A stretch of 64,000 bases of DNA from Venatoribacter pacificus. Its GTDB lineage: Bacteria; Pseudomonadota; Gammaproteobacteria; Pseudomonadales; Oceanobacteraceae. Below are positions 54,029 through 62,038 of the stretch, piece by piece. The DNA is taken from the NCBI RefSeq assembly GCF_025318105.1, contig NZ_JAOANI010000009.1:157361-221360 (forward strand). The letters run 5' to 3'. A model generated the notes under the pieces. That model did not search any database. It was not told where the DNA came from and worked only from the letters and a program-made list of their open reading frames with translations. Both the position numbers and the translations under genes were made by a program. The stretch's first letter is position 1. Each line of letters starts with the position of its first letter.

Positions 54029-55264
54029 ATGGCAGTAAAACAGCAGGTGGTTATTATTGGCGGCGGTATTCTTGGCCTCGCCATTGCCCATTATCTGCAG
54101 AGCAGCGAGCAGGCACAGGTAACGCTGTTTGAACGCGGCGAATTAGGTGCAGGCACCACCAGTCAGGCGGCAGCTTTATTAACCCGCGCGCGTAGCAGCG
54201 ACAGCGCGGCATTAATGGTGCACGAAACTCACAGCACCCTGCGTATGCTGGAGCAGCGTTTTAATCTGCCCTTTGCGCAACGCTGCGGTTGTTTGCACAT
54301 CGCCGTTAACGATAACGAACGTCAGCAACAACAACGTTATTTTCAGCAGGCGCAGCAGTTGGATGTTGGTACACAATGGCTGGACAGCCGCGATATTCAG
54401 CGCCTGCTGCCCTGGCTGGCAATCACGGCAGACAGTAGCGCCTTGTATTACCCCGATGACGGCCACGCCGACCCTTATACCCTGGCGCAGCTGTATGCCC
54501 GTTCGGCCCGCGCCGCGGGAGCGCAGATTATTTCCCATTGTGCGGTTAACCGGCTGGAGTTGCAGGGCAATAAACTGACCGGCGTACACATAGCCAGCGG
54601 TGAATTTATCCGTGCCGACACTGTGGTGCTGGCAGCTGGTCCCTGGAGTGCAGCGCTGGCCTGTGACTACGATATCGCACTGGCGATGGCACCGGTTCGC
54701 AGCCATTACTGGATAACCAGCAACCAGCCGCAGGTTGATGCCAAGCAGCCGATGGCGATTATTCCTTCTGCTAAAGCGTATTTCCGCAGCGAACAATCGG
54801 CGCTGTTATTTGGTGTGCGCGACAGCCAGTGCTGTGTGGCTGATCCGCGTGCATTACCGCACGATATTCACAGTTTTCATTTTGCCGAAGACGCTAATGG
54901 CTGGCTGGCACTGGAAGAGCACTGGCATAGCCTGCTGACTCTGTGCCCGCTGCTGGAGCAGGCGCAACTGGCGTATTACTTAAGTGGAGTGTCGTCTTAC
55001 ACGCCGGATGGCAAGCCTTTGCTCGGTCGTCTGGAGCAGTACAGCAATGCCTTTGTCGCCACCGGTTGCTCCGGTGCCGGTATTGCCTTCAGTGCTGGCA
55101 TTGGCCGCCTGCTCAGCGAGCAGATTCTTGAACAACCGACCTTTGTTAACGCGGAAGAATTCTCGCCGTCACGCTTTGCCGCGATGCAACCCAAGGCTGA
55201 TCCGATGAGCCCGGAATTCCGTCTGCACTGTGCCCGCGCGCGCAGCGGCAAGAGTACCGGCTGA
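54029..55264 (+). CDS. FAD-dependent oxidoreductase (DAO family) of the AEP regulon
   Basis: A 411-residue flavoenzyme of the D-amino acid oxidase/glycine oxidase family. The dinucleotide-binding GGGILGLAIAHYL lies near 10-22, a second pattern GELGAGTTSQAAA near 37-49, and the C-terminal FVATGCSGAGIAF (about 345-357) closes the FAD site. The family oxidises amines or secondary amino acids. Related FAD enzymes in phosphonate clusters are reported to oxidise AEP or N-methyl-AEP to phosphonoacetaldehyde; that fits the operator and neighbours here. No signal peptide is seen. A 98-base gap leads to the transporter gene without a terminator. It might offer a PhnW-independent route to the same intermediate. 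Confidence 0.8.
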   Translation: MAVKQQVVIIGGGILGLAIAHYLQSSEQAQVTLFERGELGAGTTSQAAALLTRARSSDSAALMVHETHSTLRMLEQRFNLPFAQRCGCLHIAVNDNERQQQQRYFQQAQQLDVGTQWLDSRDIQRLLPWLAITADSSALYYPDDGHADPYTLAQLYARSARAAGAQIISHCAVNRLELQGNKLTGVHIASGEFIRADTVVLAAGPWSAALACDYDIALAMAPVRSHYWITSNQPQVDAKQPMAIIPSAKAYFRSEQSALLFGVRDSQCCVADPRALPHDIHSFHFAEDANGWLALEEHWHSLLTLCPLLEQAQLAYYLSGVSSYTPDGKPLLGRLEQYSNAFVATGCSGAGIAFSAGIGRLLSEQILEQPTFVNAEEFSPSRFAAMQPKADPMSPEFRLHCARARSGKSTG

Positions 55265-55362
55265 ATGCAGCATTTTCATACAGCCGACATATCCCTCGGG
55301 TATTTCCTGTTTATAAGAACTGATAGCGCTGCCAGCCAGTGTGCCGCAGCGGGAGTATTTTA

Positions 55363-56730
55363 ATGTTAATTATGCCGTTTCAGCGTTTTCACCAACGTGC
55401 TCAGCAGCGTCTGCAGCAGGCATCTGCACTCTGGTTTGTAGTGTTTGCCATCAGCGCCGCCTTTATGACGTACTTTTCGATGTACGCCTTCCGCAAGCCT
55501 TTCTCGGTGGCGATGTACGATGGCCAGACGTTGTTTGGCATGGATTACAAAGTCATCCTGATTTTTGCGCAGGTGCTGGGCTATCTGCTGTCAAAGTTTA
55601 TCGGTATCCGTGTGGTGTCGGGCATGATGCACGACCGCCGCGCGCTGGCCATTATATTACTGGTCGCCAGTGCGCAGCTGGCGCTGTTTTTATTTGCAGT
55701 ATTACCGGCGCCATTAAAACCGCTGGCAATGTTTTTTAATGGTCTGCCGCTGGGCATGATCTGGGGGCTGGTATTCAGCTATCTGGAAGGGCGTAAAACC
55801 TCGGAATTACTCGGGGCAGGGTTAAGCGCCACCTTTATTGTTGCCTCCGGCATGGTACGCAGTGTGGGCAAAGCGTTAATCGTTTACGCCGATGTGCCGG
55901 AATTCTGGATGCCGTTTTTAACCGGCCTGATTTTTATGCCGCTGCTGCTGATTTCGGTCTACGCGTTGTCGATGATTCCGGAGCCGGATGCCACTGACGA
56001 AGAACTGCGACTGAAGCGCCAGCCGATGACCGCCGCCGACCGCTGGCAATTATTTGGCCAGTACTGGTTTGGCCTGAGCCTGCTGATTCTGGCGTTTTTA
56101 CTGTTCACCGGCCTGCGTGATTTTCGCGATAACTTTTCTGCCGAAATCTGGCAGGCGCTGGGCTATGGCAATGAACCCGCGATTTTTACCTACGCCGGGG
56201 TGCGCATTGCCGGTATGGTTCTGGTCGCGCTGGCGTTGTTAATGTTTATCCGCGATAACTTCCGCGCCTTTACCGCCAATCATATTGCCATTGTGCTGGG
56301 CTGCTTTATTTTGGGATACAGCACCTGGCTGCATCAGCAACACTGGCTCGACAGTAAAATCTGGATGGTCGCCTTAGGTACGGGTTTGTATTTGGCCTAT
56401 ATTCCGTTTAACTGCTTTTTGTTTGACCGTTTTGTCGCCCTGGCCGGTGGCGTGGCCAATGCCGGATTTCTGATTTATCTGGCCGACAGCGCCGGTTATA
56501 CCGGCAGTGTGGGATTGCTGTTGGTTAAGCATTTTTATGCGGCGGACATCAGCTGGCTGAATTTCTTTGTCAGTGCTATTTACACCACCGCGATCATCGG
56601 TGGCTTGCTGGTGACGATGTCATGGTTGTATTTCCGCTGGCGTTTTATCCGCAATGGGCAGCAGTTTCAGGAAGAGACTCAGCTCCAGAAACAGCCGCTG
56701 GCTTCTGTTGCCGCGACACGGCTAAAATAG
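55363..56730 (+). CDS. DUF5690 MFS-like membrane transporter
   Basis: A 455-residue polytopic membrane protein of about 12 helices resembling DUF5690, a major-facilitator-like family. The family signature AAFMTYFSMYAFRKPFSVA lies near 33-51. The helices carry the loops typical of a facilitator. DUF5690 has no established substrate; place in the AEP regulon suggests inner membrane transport of AEP or a related phosphonate. ATG 55363 has GGGAG at seven bases; a GTG 55339 start would add eight residues. The GntR gene follows after two bases, so the two are one transcript. Confidence 0.85.
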   Translation: MLIMPFQRFHQRAQQRLQQASALWFVVFAISAAFMTYFSMYAFRKPFSVAMYDGQTLFGMDYKVILIFAQVLGYLLSKFIGIRVVSGMMHDRRALAIILLVASAQLALFLFAVLPAPLKPLAMFFNGLPLGMIWGLVFSYLEGRKTSELLGAGLSATFIVASGMVRSVGKALIVYADVPEFWMPFLTGLIFMPLLLISVYALSMIPEPDATDEELRLKRQPMTAADRWQLFGQYWFGLSLLILAFLLFTGLRDFRDNFSAEIWQALGYGNEPAIFTYAGVRIAGMVLVALALLMFIRDNFRAFTANHIAIVLGCFILGYSTWLHQQHWLDSKIWMVALGTGLYLAYIPFNCFLFDRFVALAGGVANAGFLIYLADSAGYTGSVGLLLVKHFYAADISWLNFFVSAIYTTAIIGGLLVTMSWLYFRWRFIRNGQQFQEETQLQKQPLASVAATRLK

Positions 56731-56732
56731 CC

Positions 56733-57461
56733 ATGCATACCGATTCTGGACTCAAAAAAATGCTGTCAGCCAATATCGAAATACGCGACTACCTGGCCGG
56801 ACTGATCAAACAGTCACGGCTGAAACAGAACGAACGTCTGCCATCCGAACGCGAGCTGGTGGAGCAGTTTAAAAGCACGCGAATTACTGTGCGCGATGCG
56901 CTGTCAAAGCTGGAATCGGAAGGGCTGATTTACCGCTCCAACCGCCGCGGCTGGTTTGTCTCACCGCCACGGCTGGAATATGACCCATCTTCGCGGGTGA
57001 ATTTCTACCTGTTGGCGGAGCAGCAACAACGCACTCCGGCCACCGAATTAATTTCACAAAAGCGCATTAAAGGTCCACAGGTAGCGCGCACGACACTGGC
57101 CGTTGCCGCTGACGAAAAACTGATTGAACTGGTACGTCTGCGTTCCCTCGATGGCCGCCCGGTGCTTTACGAATTTATCTACCTGCCGGAAAGCCGCTTT
57201 CCGGAACTGATGAAAAAAGACCTGGAAGGCTCACTCACAACCCTGATGCAGCGCGATTACAACGTCGAAATTACGCACGAAGATAACCGTATCTGCGTGT
57301 CAGCGGTTTACGATCAGGTGGCCGACGCGCTGTCGCATATTAACGGCGCGCCCTGTCTGGAGATTCGCCGTATCCGTTATGAAGGGGAGCGCAAAGCGGT
57401 GGAGTTTGATATTGAGCACTGGGTTCATAGTGCGATAGAACTGCGGATTCCCAGTCACTGA
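56733..57461 (+). CDS. GntR/UTRA-family regulator, probable AEP regulon repressor
   Basis: A 242-residue regulator with an N-terminal GntR winged helix (about 20-75; LPSERELVEQFKSTRITVRDAL and SNRRGWFVSPP) and a C-terminal UTRA ligand-binding domain (about 90-238). HutC-type proteins of this kind bind small metabolites such as N-acetylglucosamine or phosphonates. Three palindromes near the TonB, FAD and phnW genes match the HutC-type consensus, so it is the likely regulator with AEP or a derivative as ligand. ATG 56733 follows the transporter stop by two bases. ATG 56760 is an alternative shorter start. Confidence 0.85.
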   Translation: MHTDSGLKKMLSANIEIRDYLAGLIKQSRLKQNERLPSERELVEQFKSTRITVRDALSKLESEGLIYRSNRRGWFVSPPRLEYDPSSRVNFYLLAEQQQRTPATELISQKRIKGPQVARTTLAVAADEKLIELVRLRSLDGRPVLYEFIYLPESRFPELMKKDLEGSLTTLMQRDYNVEITHEDNRICVSAVYDQVADALSHINGAPCLEIRRIRYEGERKAVEFDIEHWVHSAIELRIPSH

Positions 57462-57497
57462 GTTTCTTTTTTCAGCTGTTTTGTGGGAGGGGCTTGG

Positions 57498-57520
57498 TAG
57501 GAGCGGCTTTTAGCCGCGAT
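57498..57520 (+). repeat. REP-like hairpin
   Basis: TAGGAGCGGCTTTTAGCCGC followed by GAT resembles Pseudomonas-type REP elements: GCGGCT pairs with AGCCGC. A similar copy on the other strand occurs at 63680-63705. Confidence 0.65.
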
Positions 57521-57852
57521 ACTGTTTCTGTGGCCGCTGCGCGGGTTGGCTTTTGTAATCATATCGAAGCCTTTGCGGGTGCTCCGCCCCCTGCGCCCCC
57601 ATGCAAGGAGAGGTATCTCCTTCCGATCCTCTCTTGCGGCTGTCCGGTGCTGTTCAGTCAACTGCGTGGCCAATCCGGCCCGCACAGCAATTCGCCCGGA
57701 GCCTTTTACCGTTTGATAATTGAAATGAATGGGCTCCGGGCTGTACTGTGCTTTCCACCGGATTTTCTGCCTGGTTGACTGGCACCGCACAAATGCCGCG
57801 TTTATTCAGACGCAACGCAGTTTTTCAAAACAAACAAAGCAGGAATTGAAAA

Positions 57853-58030
57853 GCGGTTTCGCGTTATGGTTTTATGCGCCTGCAGGACGCCGGTTTGAAT
57901 CATTCTGCGCCGGTACGTCCCGGCATGGATGCCGGGCGAGCGAATAGGGCCATGGATGGCCCATTATTCGCGTTACCGCGACCGCAGGATTATTCAGAAC
58001 GGATTAAGTCCTGCACAGCGCGAAGCGGGG
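57853..58030 (+). repeat. Multi-hairpin dispersed repeat, copy A
   Basis: About 178 bases nearly identical to copy C at 63726-63904 and partly to copy B at 63591-63678. It contains a perfect CCCGGCAT/ATGCCGGG stem, a GCGAATA/TATTCGC stem with a bulge, and GCAGGA/TCCTGC. The pattern of several stems in one unit suggests a mobile non-coding element. Confidence 0.75.
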
Positions 58031-58232
58031 AGTTTGCCCGACCGGCGTGAGGGGTAAGACCCCTCAAAGAGGTCATAGGGCCGGGCGGCAGCCCAAAAAA
58101 CCAGCCCGCGCAGCGGCCAAAAAACTCAATAACGTCCTCAGGAACCTCCAACCCAACACTCTGCATTACTGTCACAAAAACTTCATTAAACTGCCGTTGC
58201 CGCTCGCTCCGTTAGCTTTTATAGTTTGCGCA

Positions 58233-58250
58233 TTCTGGTCTAGACCAGAA
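58233..58250 (+). promoter_or_regulatory. Perfect GntR-type operator before phnW
   Basis: TTCTGGTCTAGACCAGAA is a perfect 18-base palindrome, 44 bases upstream of the phnW start codon. It carries the TGGTCTAGACCA core used by HutC-type GntR regulators and is the best of three such sites in the regulon. Confidence 0.7.
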
Positions 58251-58294
58251 TAAAGAAAATACAAAAACCAACTCGGCGCAAACGTGACGGACTT

Positions 58295-59410
58295 ATGAAT
58301 AACCCTTATTTATTACTCACTCCCGGCCCCCTGAGTACGACGGCCAGTGTAAAGCAGACCATGCTGCGTGACTGGTGTACCTGGGATGACGATTACAACC
58401 TGGGAGTGGTTCAGCCTATCCGTAAACAGTTGGTAGAGCTGGCGCTCTGTGGCGAAAAAGAGAGCGCTGCAGAGGAATACAGTGCGGTGCTGCTGCAGGG
58501 CAGTGGCAGTTTTGCGGTAGAGAGTGTCATCAGCAGCGCCTTTTCGGCCGACGATAAATTATTGATTTTAGCCAATGGCGCTTACGGTCAGCGCATTGCC
58601 GATATGGCGCGGGTACACCGTATTAATTACGGGCTGTTAACCGCCGCCGAGCATGAGTGGGTGAGTCTGGAAGAACTGAATCAGGCTTTGCACGATGACC
58701 CGGCCATTACCCATGTGGCGCTGGTTCATTGTGAAACCACCTCCGGCATTCTGAATCCGCTGGCTGCTTATGCCGAAGTGATTAAAGCCGCCGGCAAAAC
58801 CCTGATTGTCGATGCCATGAGCTCGTTTGGTGGTATCGAAATTCCGCTGGCCGCACTGGGTATCGATTTTCTGATCAGCTCGGCCAATAAATGCATTCAG
58901 GGCGTGCCTGGTATGGGCTTTGTGATAGCAAAACGCGATGCGCTGGCTAAATGTGCCGGTCGTGCGCGCACGTTAAGTCTGGATTTATTTGACCAGTGGC
59001 AGTGCATGGAGCAAGGCCATGGTAAATGGCGTTTTACCTCGCCAACCCATGTGGTGCGCGCTTTTCAGCAGGCACTGGCGGAACTGGCAGAAGAGGGTGG
59101 CATCAGCGCCCGGGTACAGCGTTATGCCGACAATCACCGCACCCTGGTCGATGGTATGCAGGCGCTGGGGTTCGAGTGTGTGGTCAGCCGCGATAAACAA
59201 TCGCCGTTTATTTCGACTTTTAAATATCCTGATAATCCGGCGTTCGATTTTAACCAGCTGTATCAGCGCTTAAAGCAGGAAGGCTTTGTGATTTATCCGG
59301 GCAAGGTCACGGCAACGCCGTGTTTCCGCATTGGCCATATCGGTGATGTTTTCCCGCAGGATATGCAGCGTTTGCTGCAGGCGCTGGAAAAACACCGCTT
59401 CTGGCTCTGA
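58295..59410 (+). CDS. phnW: 2-aminoethylphosphonate-pyruvate transaminase
   Basis: A 371-residue cytoplasmic PLP enzyme of class V (Salmonella PhnW has 367). It moves the amino group of AEP to pyruvate, giving phosphonoacetaldehyde and alanine. Lys199 in SANKCIQGVPG is the PLP-binding lysine. The start LLLTPGPLSTTASVKQTM is family typical. The HD gene follows after 23 bases and phnX after that, one operon. The strong operator upstream suggests induction by AEP. Confidence 0.96.
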   Translation: MNNPYLLLTPGPLSTTASVKQTMLRDWCTWDDDYNLGVVQPIRKQLVELALCGEKESAAEEYSAVLLQGSGSFAVESVISSAFSADDKLLILANGAYGQRIADMARVHRINYGLLTAAEHEWVSLEELNQALHDDPAITHVALVHCETTSGILNPLAAYAEVIKAAGKTLIVDAMSSFGGIEIPLAALGIDFLISSANKCIQGVPGMGFVIAKRDALAKCAGRARTLSLDLFDQWQCMEQGHGKWRFTSPTHVVRAFQQALAELAEEGGISARVQRYADNHRTLVDGMQALGFECVVSRDKQSPFISTFKYPDNPAFDFNQLYQRLKQEGFVIYPGKVTATPCFRIGHIGDVFPQDMQRLLQALEKHRFWL

Positions 59411-59433
59411 CAGCTGACAACGGAGGAATCATC

Positions 59434-60027
59434 ATGCGCTTACGTACGCTGGCGCGCAAAGCCGTGGATCAGGTCTGGCAACCCTTTGCTGATTACGGCC
59501 ATATGCCACTGGGGGAAGATATTTCCCAGACCCGGCATGCTCTGCAATGTGCCTGGTTTGCCGAACAGGATAATGCGCCAGCGCATCTGGTTATTGCCGC
59601 GCTGCTGCATGATGTTGGCCATTTAATTACCTGGCAGGAACAGGGGCTGCATCCGGAAGCCGGTGGCGATAACGGCTACCACGAAAAAGTCGGTGCGGCT
59701 TTTTTAAGTGAATATTTTGCCGATGACGTGACCAAACCCATTCGTCTGCATGTCGCGGCCAAGCGCTATTTATATTCCACCGATGCCGTTTACCGCGAGT
59801 CGCTGTCGGCGGCATCACAGCAGAGCCTGGAACTGCAGGGCGGCTGGATGGATGAAAGCACCTGCCGCGCCTTTGAATCTTCGCCCTGGTTTGCCGACGC
59901 TTTACGGCTGCGTAAATACGACGAGCAGGGAAAACAACCGGCCTTACAGGTGCCGGGCATTGACCACTATTACGAACTATTAATTCAGCACACCCGTGTG
60001 GTGCAGGAGCGCAATACCCATGTTTAA
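59434..60027 (+). CDS. PhnZ-like HD-domain phosphonate oxygenase
   Basis: A 197-residue HD-domain protein matching the phosphonate-degradation HD oxygenase family (PhnZ/TmpB-like). The diiron ligands appear as H35, H59, D60, H83, H106 and D163, with H63 in the HDVGH stretch; the typical Tyr21 and Glu28 of the substrate-gating loop are present (YGHMPLGED). PhnZ cleaves (R)-2-amino-1-hydroxyethylphosphonate to glycine and phosphate, but needs a 2-oxoglutarate hydroxylase (PhnY) that I do not find here. It overlaps phnX by eight bases. GGAGG precedes the ATG. Confidence 0.85.
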   Translation: MRLRTLARKAVDQVWQPFADYGHMPLGEDISQTRHALQCAWFAEQDNAPAHLVIAALLHDVGHLITWQEQGLHPEAGGDNGYHEKVGAAFLSEYFADDVTKPIRLHVAAKRYLYSTDAVYRESLSAASQQSLELQGGWMDESTCRAFESSPWFADALRLRKYDEQGKQPALQVPGIDHYYELLIQHTRVVQERNTHV

Positions 60028-60847
60028 ATCGCAACGTTTTTTTGCCGGGCCAACAGAAGCCGTTATTCTCGACTGGGCGGGCACCACCATCGATTTTGGC
60101 TCGCTGGCACCGGTTTACGCCTTTATGGAATTATTCGCCGCCGAAGGTATTGAAGTAACCCAGGCCGAAGCGCGGGAACCCATGGGCACCGAAAAACGCG
60201 AACACATTACCCGTATGCTGGCCAATCCGCGTATTCATGCCCGCTGGCTGGAAGTAAAAGGGCAGGAAGCCGACAGCGCCGAAATCGACCGCCTGTACCA
60301 TGCTTTTGCGCCGATTCAGACGCGCATCGTTGGCGAACGTGCGCAATTAATTCCGGGCTGGAAAGCCGCTTACGACCAGCTGCGTGCACAGGGCTTAAAA
60401 ATCGGCGGTAATACCGGCTACGGCCCCGGCATGATGGAACCGGCATTAATCGCCGCCAAAGATCAGGGTTACGAACCGGATGCCTGTGTATTCGCCACCG
60501 ATGTATTGCGTGGCCGCCCATACGCCGATATGGCGCTGGCGTTAGCGCTGCAACTGAGCGTTAACCACGTACACGCCTGCATTAAAGTGGACGATACCTT
60601 ACCCGGTATTGAAGAAGGCCTGCGTGCCGGTATGTGGACCGTCGGTGTCAGCATCAGCGGCAACGAAGTTGGCCTGGATCTGGCTGACTGGCAGGCGCTT
60701 TCCGCCAGCGAGCAGGCACAGCGCCGCAGCAAAGCAACCCAGCGCTTTAACGATGCAGGAGCACATTACGTGATTGATTCGGTCGCGGATTTACCGGGCG
60801 TAATTGCCGATATTAATGTGCGTTTGGCGCGGGGAGAGAAACCCTGA
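60020..60847 (+). CDS. phnX: Phosphonoacetaldehyde hydrolase
   Basis: A 275-residue HAD-superfamily enzyme that cuts phosphonoacetaldehyde to acetaldehyde and phosphate. Nucleophile D18 lies in LDWAGTT, and K59 in EPMGTEKREH is the Schiff-base lysine. HAD motifs continue (KVDDTLPGIEEG). With PhnW it completes the AEP path: AEP to phosphonoacetaldehyde to acetaldehyde. ATG 60020 overlaps the HD gene. Acetaldehyde could be fed into the acetate block elsewhere. Confidence 0.96.
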   Translation: MFKSQRFFAGPTEAVILDWAGTTIDFGSLAPVYAFMELFAAEGIEVTQAEAREPMGTEKREHITRMLANPRIHARWLEVKGQEADSAEIDRLYHAFAPIQTRIVGERAQLIPGWKAAYDQLRAQGLKIGGNTGYGPGMMEPALIAAKDQGYEPDACVFATDVLRGRPYADMALALALQLSVNHVHACIKVDDTLPGIEEGLRAGMWTVGVSISGNEVGLDLADWQALSASEQAQRRSKATQRFNDAGAHYVIDSVADLPGVIADINVRLARGEKP

Positions 60848-60865
60848 ACTGAGTTCAGGGTTTTT
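60841..60865 (+). terminator. Terminator overlapping the phnX stop
   Basis: ACCCTGAACT/AGTTCAGGGT, a perfect 10-bp stem that includes the stop codon region, followed by TTTTT. Confidence 0.85.
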
Positions 60866-60888
60866 GGAGTGCAGAAAGCGTGGGGTGA

Positions 60889-60922
60889 TTTAACGGACAC
60901 GGATGGTTTGGTGTCCGTTAAA
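60889..60922. repeat. Inverted repeat with perfect 12-bp arms
   Basis: TTTAACGGACAC and GTGTCCGTTAAA, separated by ten bases, lie between phnX and the HEPN gene. No T-run follows, so a terminator is doubtful. It could be an operator, a junction relic or a hairpin at the edge of an inserted segment. The interval 60923-61065 holds no gene. Confidence 0.75.
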
Positions 60923-61065
60923 GTGGGGGAGAATCACTTGTTCGACAGTAGCGCCTTGTTATACGTGACATGAAAAATCATATACAATGTTCAATATCGA
61001 TCAATAGAGGATATTGAATTAAGTAAAGTTTACGCCTGAATCCTCATTCGGCAGCGCTATTTTGC

Positions 61066-62022
61066 CTAGATATAGAAGTCCTGATTATTTTCTCTAGCGC
61101 CACATGCCCTGATAAATGCACAAGCAACAAACACATAATGTCTTCCAGAGCTGGGTAATATTTTCCATACGCTACCTACATCTGGGTCTATATCGACACC
61201 GTGATCAGCTGCGTTTCGAATCTGCCCCAAATACTTTCCGGCTTCAGTTATTTTCTTTGGTAATATGCTATTAGCTCTGAACTTATCTATCCGGGATGTT
61301 AGACCTGTTGCTCCTTGTAAATTGACTCCCATCCTATTGGCCAAGCCAGCTAGAAAAGATTCTAGTGCAGCCGCAGCTTCAGCGACAGCTTCTTTGGCGT
61401 GTTCTTCTTTCGCTTTTAATAAAGCTCTTGCCAGTGGAACCACTACTTCTACGCGATCTAAGCTGTCGGCATAGTCACCGATCTCAATTCTGATGCTGGC
61501 CTCTGCGTCAGCCAAATTAGAAGATGCCTCCGCCACATTTCGTAGCTGGTTTAAGTCCTCTCCATTTACTGCCTCATATACCCCACCGCCTTTTGCATTA
61601 ATGGCCTTGGTATATGTGCCTAGGCTGATCAGAGTGTCTTTTATTTCTTCTCTGTGTGCATTTAAATCTAAGTGAACTTTCGTTTGTTGGGCTGCTGTAT
61701 CTGAGTTTCCAGTTGCGACTAGGCGTTCCCTGAAAAATACAAATGGTTCATAGCACTCCAATAGAATCCTCAAAATAGCAGCCTTACTTGATTCATCTGG
61801 AGTGCCTAGTAGCCGAACTAATGGGGATTCTGTTTTGTAGGTCTCATTATCTTTGACAATAAGCCCTATGTCTGTAGCCAAAGCCAGCGCAGCTGTAGCT
61901 TGAGCGGCTGACAAATCACAAAAATCCTGAACAAATTGTTGCTCACAGTTTGGCCGAATACATACAGCTTCTGCCACCAGTACGGTAAGTTCGGCTGTTG
62001 CTTGTGAAAAATTGCGGGGCAT
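61066..62022 (-). CDS. HEPN-motif protein of unknown function
   Basis: A 318-residue predicted cytoplasmic protein of no family I recognise for certain. The N-terminal third looks winged-helix-like. The C-terminal part (about 205-318) is helical and contains R269-N-A-A-D-H274, the Rx4H pattern of HEPN ribonucleases, in a GQIRNAADHGVD context resembling the Abi-type C-terminal domain. Low GC compared with the neighbours suggests recent transfer. GGAG lies before ATG 62022. It follows the winged-helix gene after 16 bases, in one operon. A toxin or abortive-infection role is inferred from the motif. Confidence 0.65.
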   Translation of the reverse strand: MPRNFSQATAELTVLVAEAVCIRPNCEQQFVQDFCDLSAAQATAALALATDIGLIVKDNETYKTESPLVRLLGTPDESSKAAILRILLECYEPFVFFRERLVATGNSDTAAQQTKVHLDLNAHREEIKDTLISLGTYTKAINAKGGGVYEAVNGEDLNQLRNVAEASSNLADAEASIRIEIGDYADSLDRVEVVVPLARALLKAKEEHAKEAVAEAAAALESFLAGLANRMGVNLQGATGLTSRIDKFRANSILPKKITEAGKYLGQIRNAADHGVDIDPDVGSVWKILPSSGRHYVFVACAFIRACGARENNQDFYI

Positions 62023-62038
62023 AGTTATTACTCCGCGC

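Larger units (their letters stand above)
57462..58294. other. Non-coding gap with repeats upstream of phnW
   Basis: This 830-base stretch between the GntR gene and phnW holds no supported gene. It contains a REP-like hairpin at 57498-57520, a multi-hairpin repeat copy (57853-58030), another stem near 58053-58075 and the phnW operator at 58233-58250. Short frames across it are shadows of the repeats. Confidence 0.7.
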
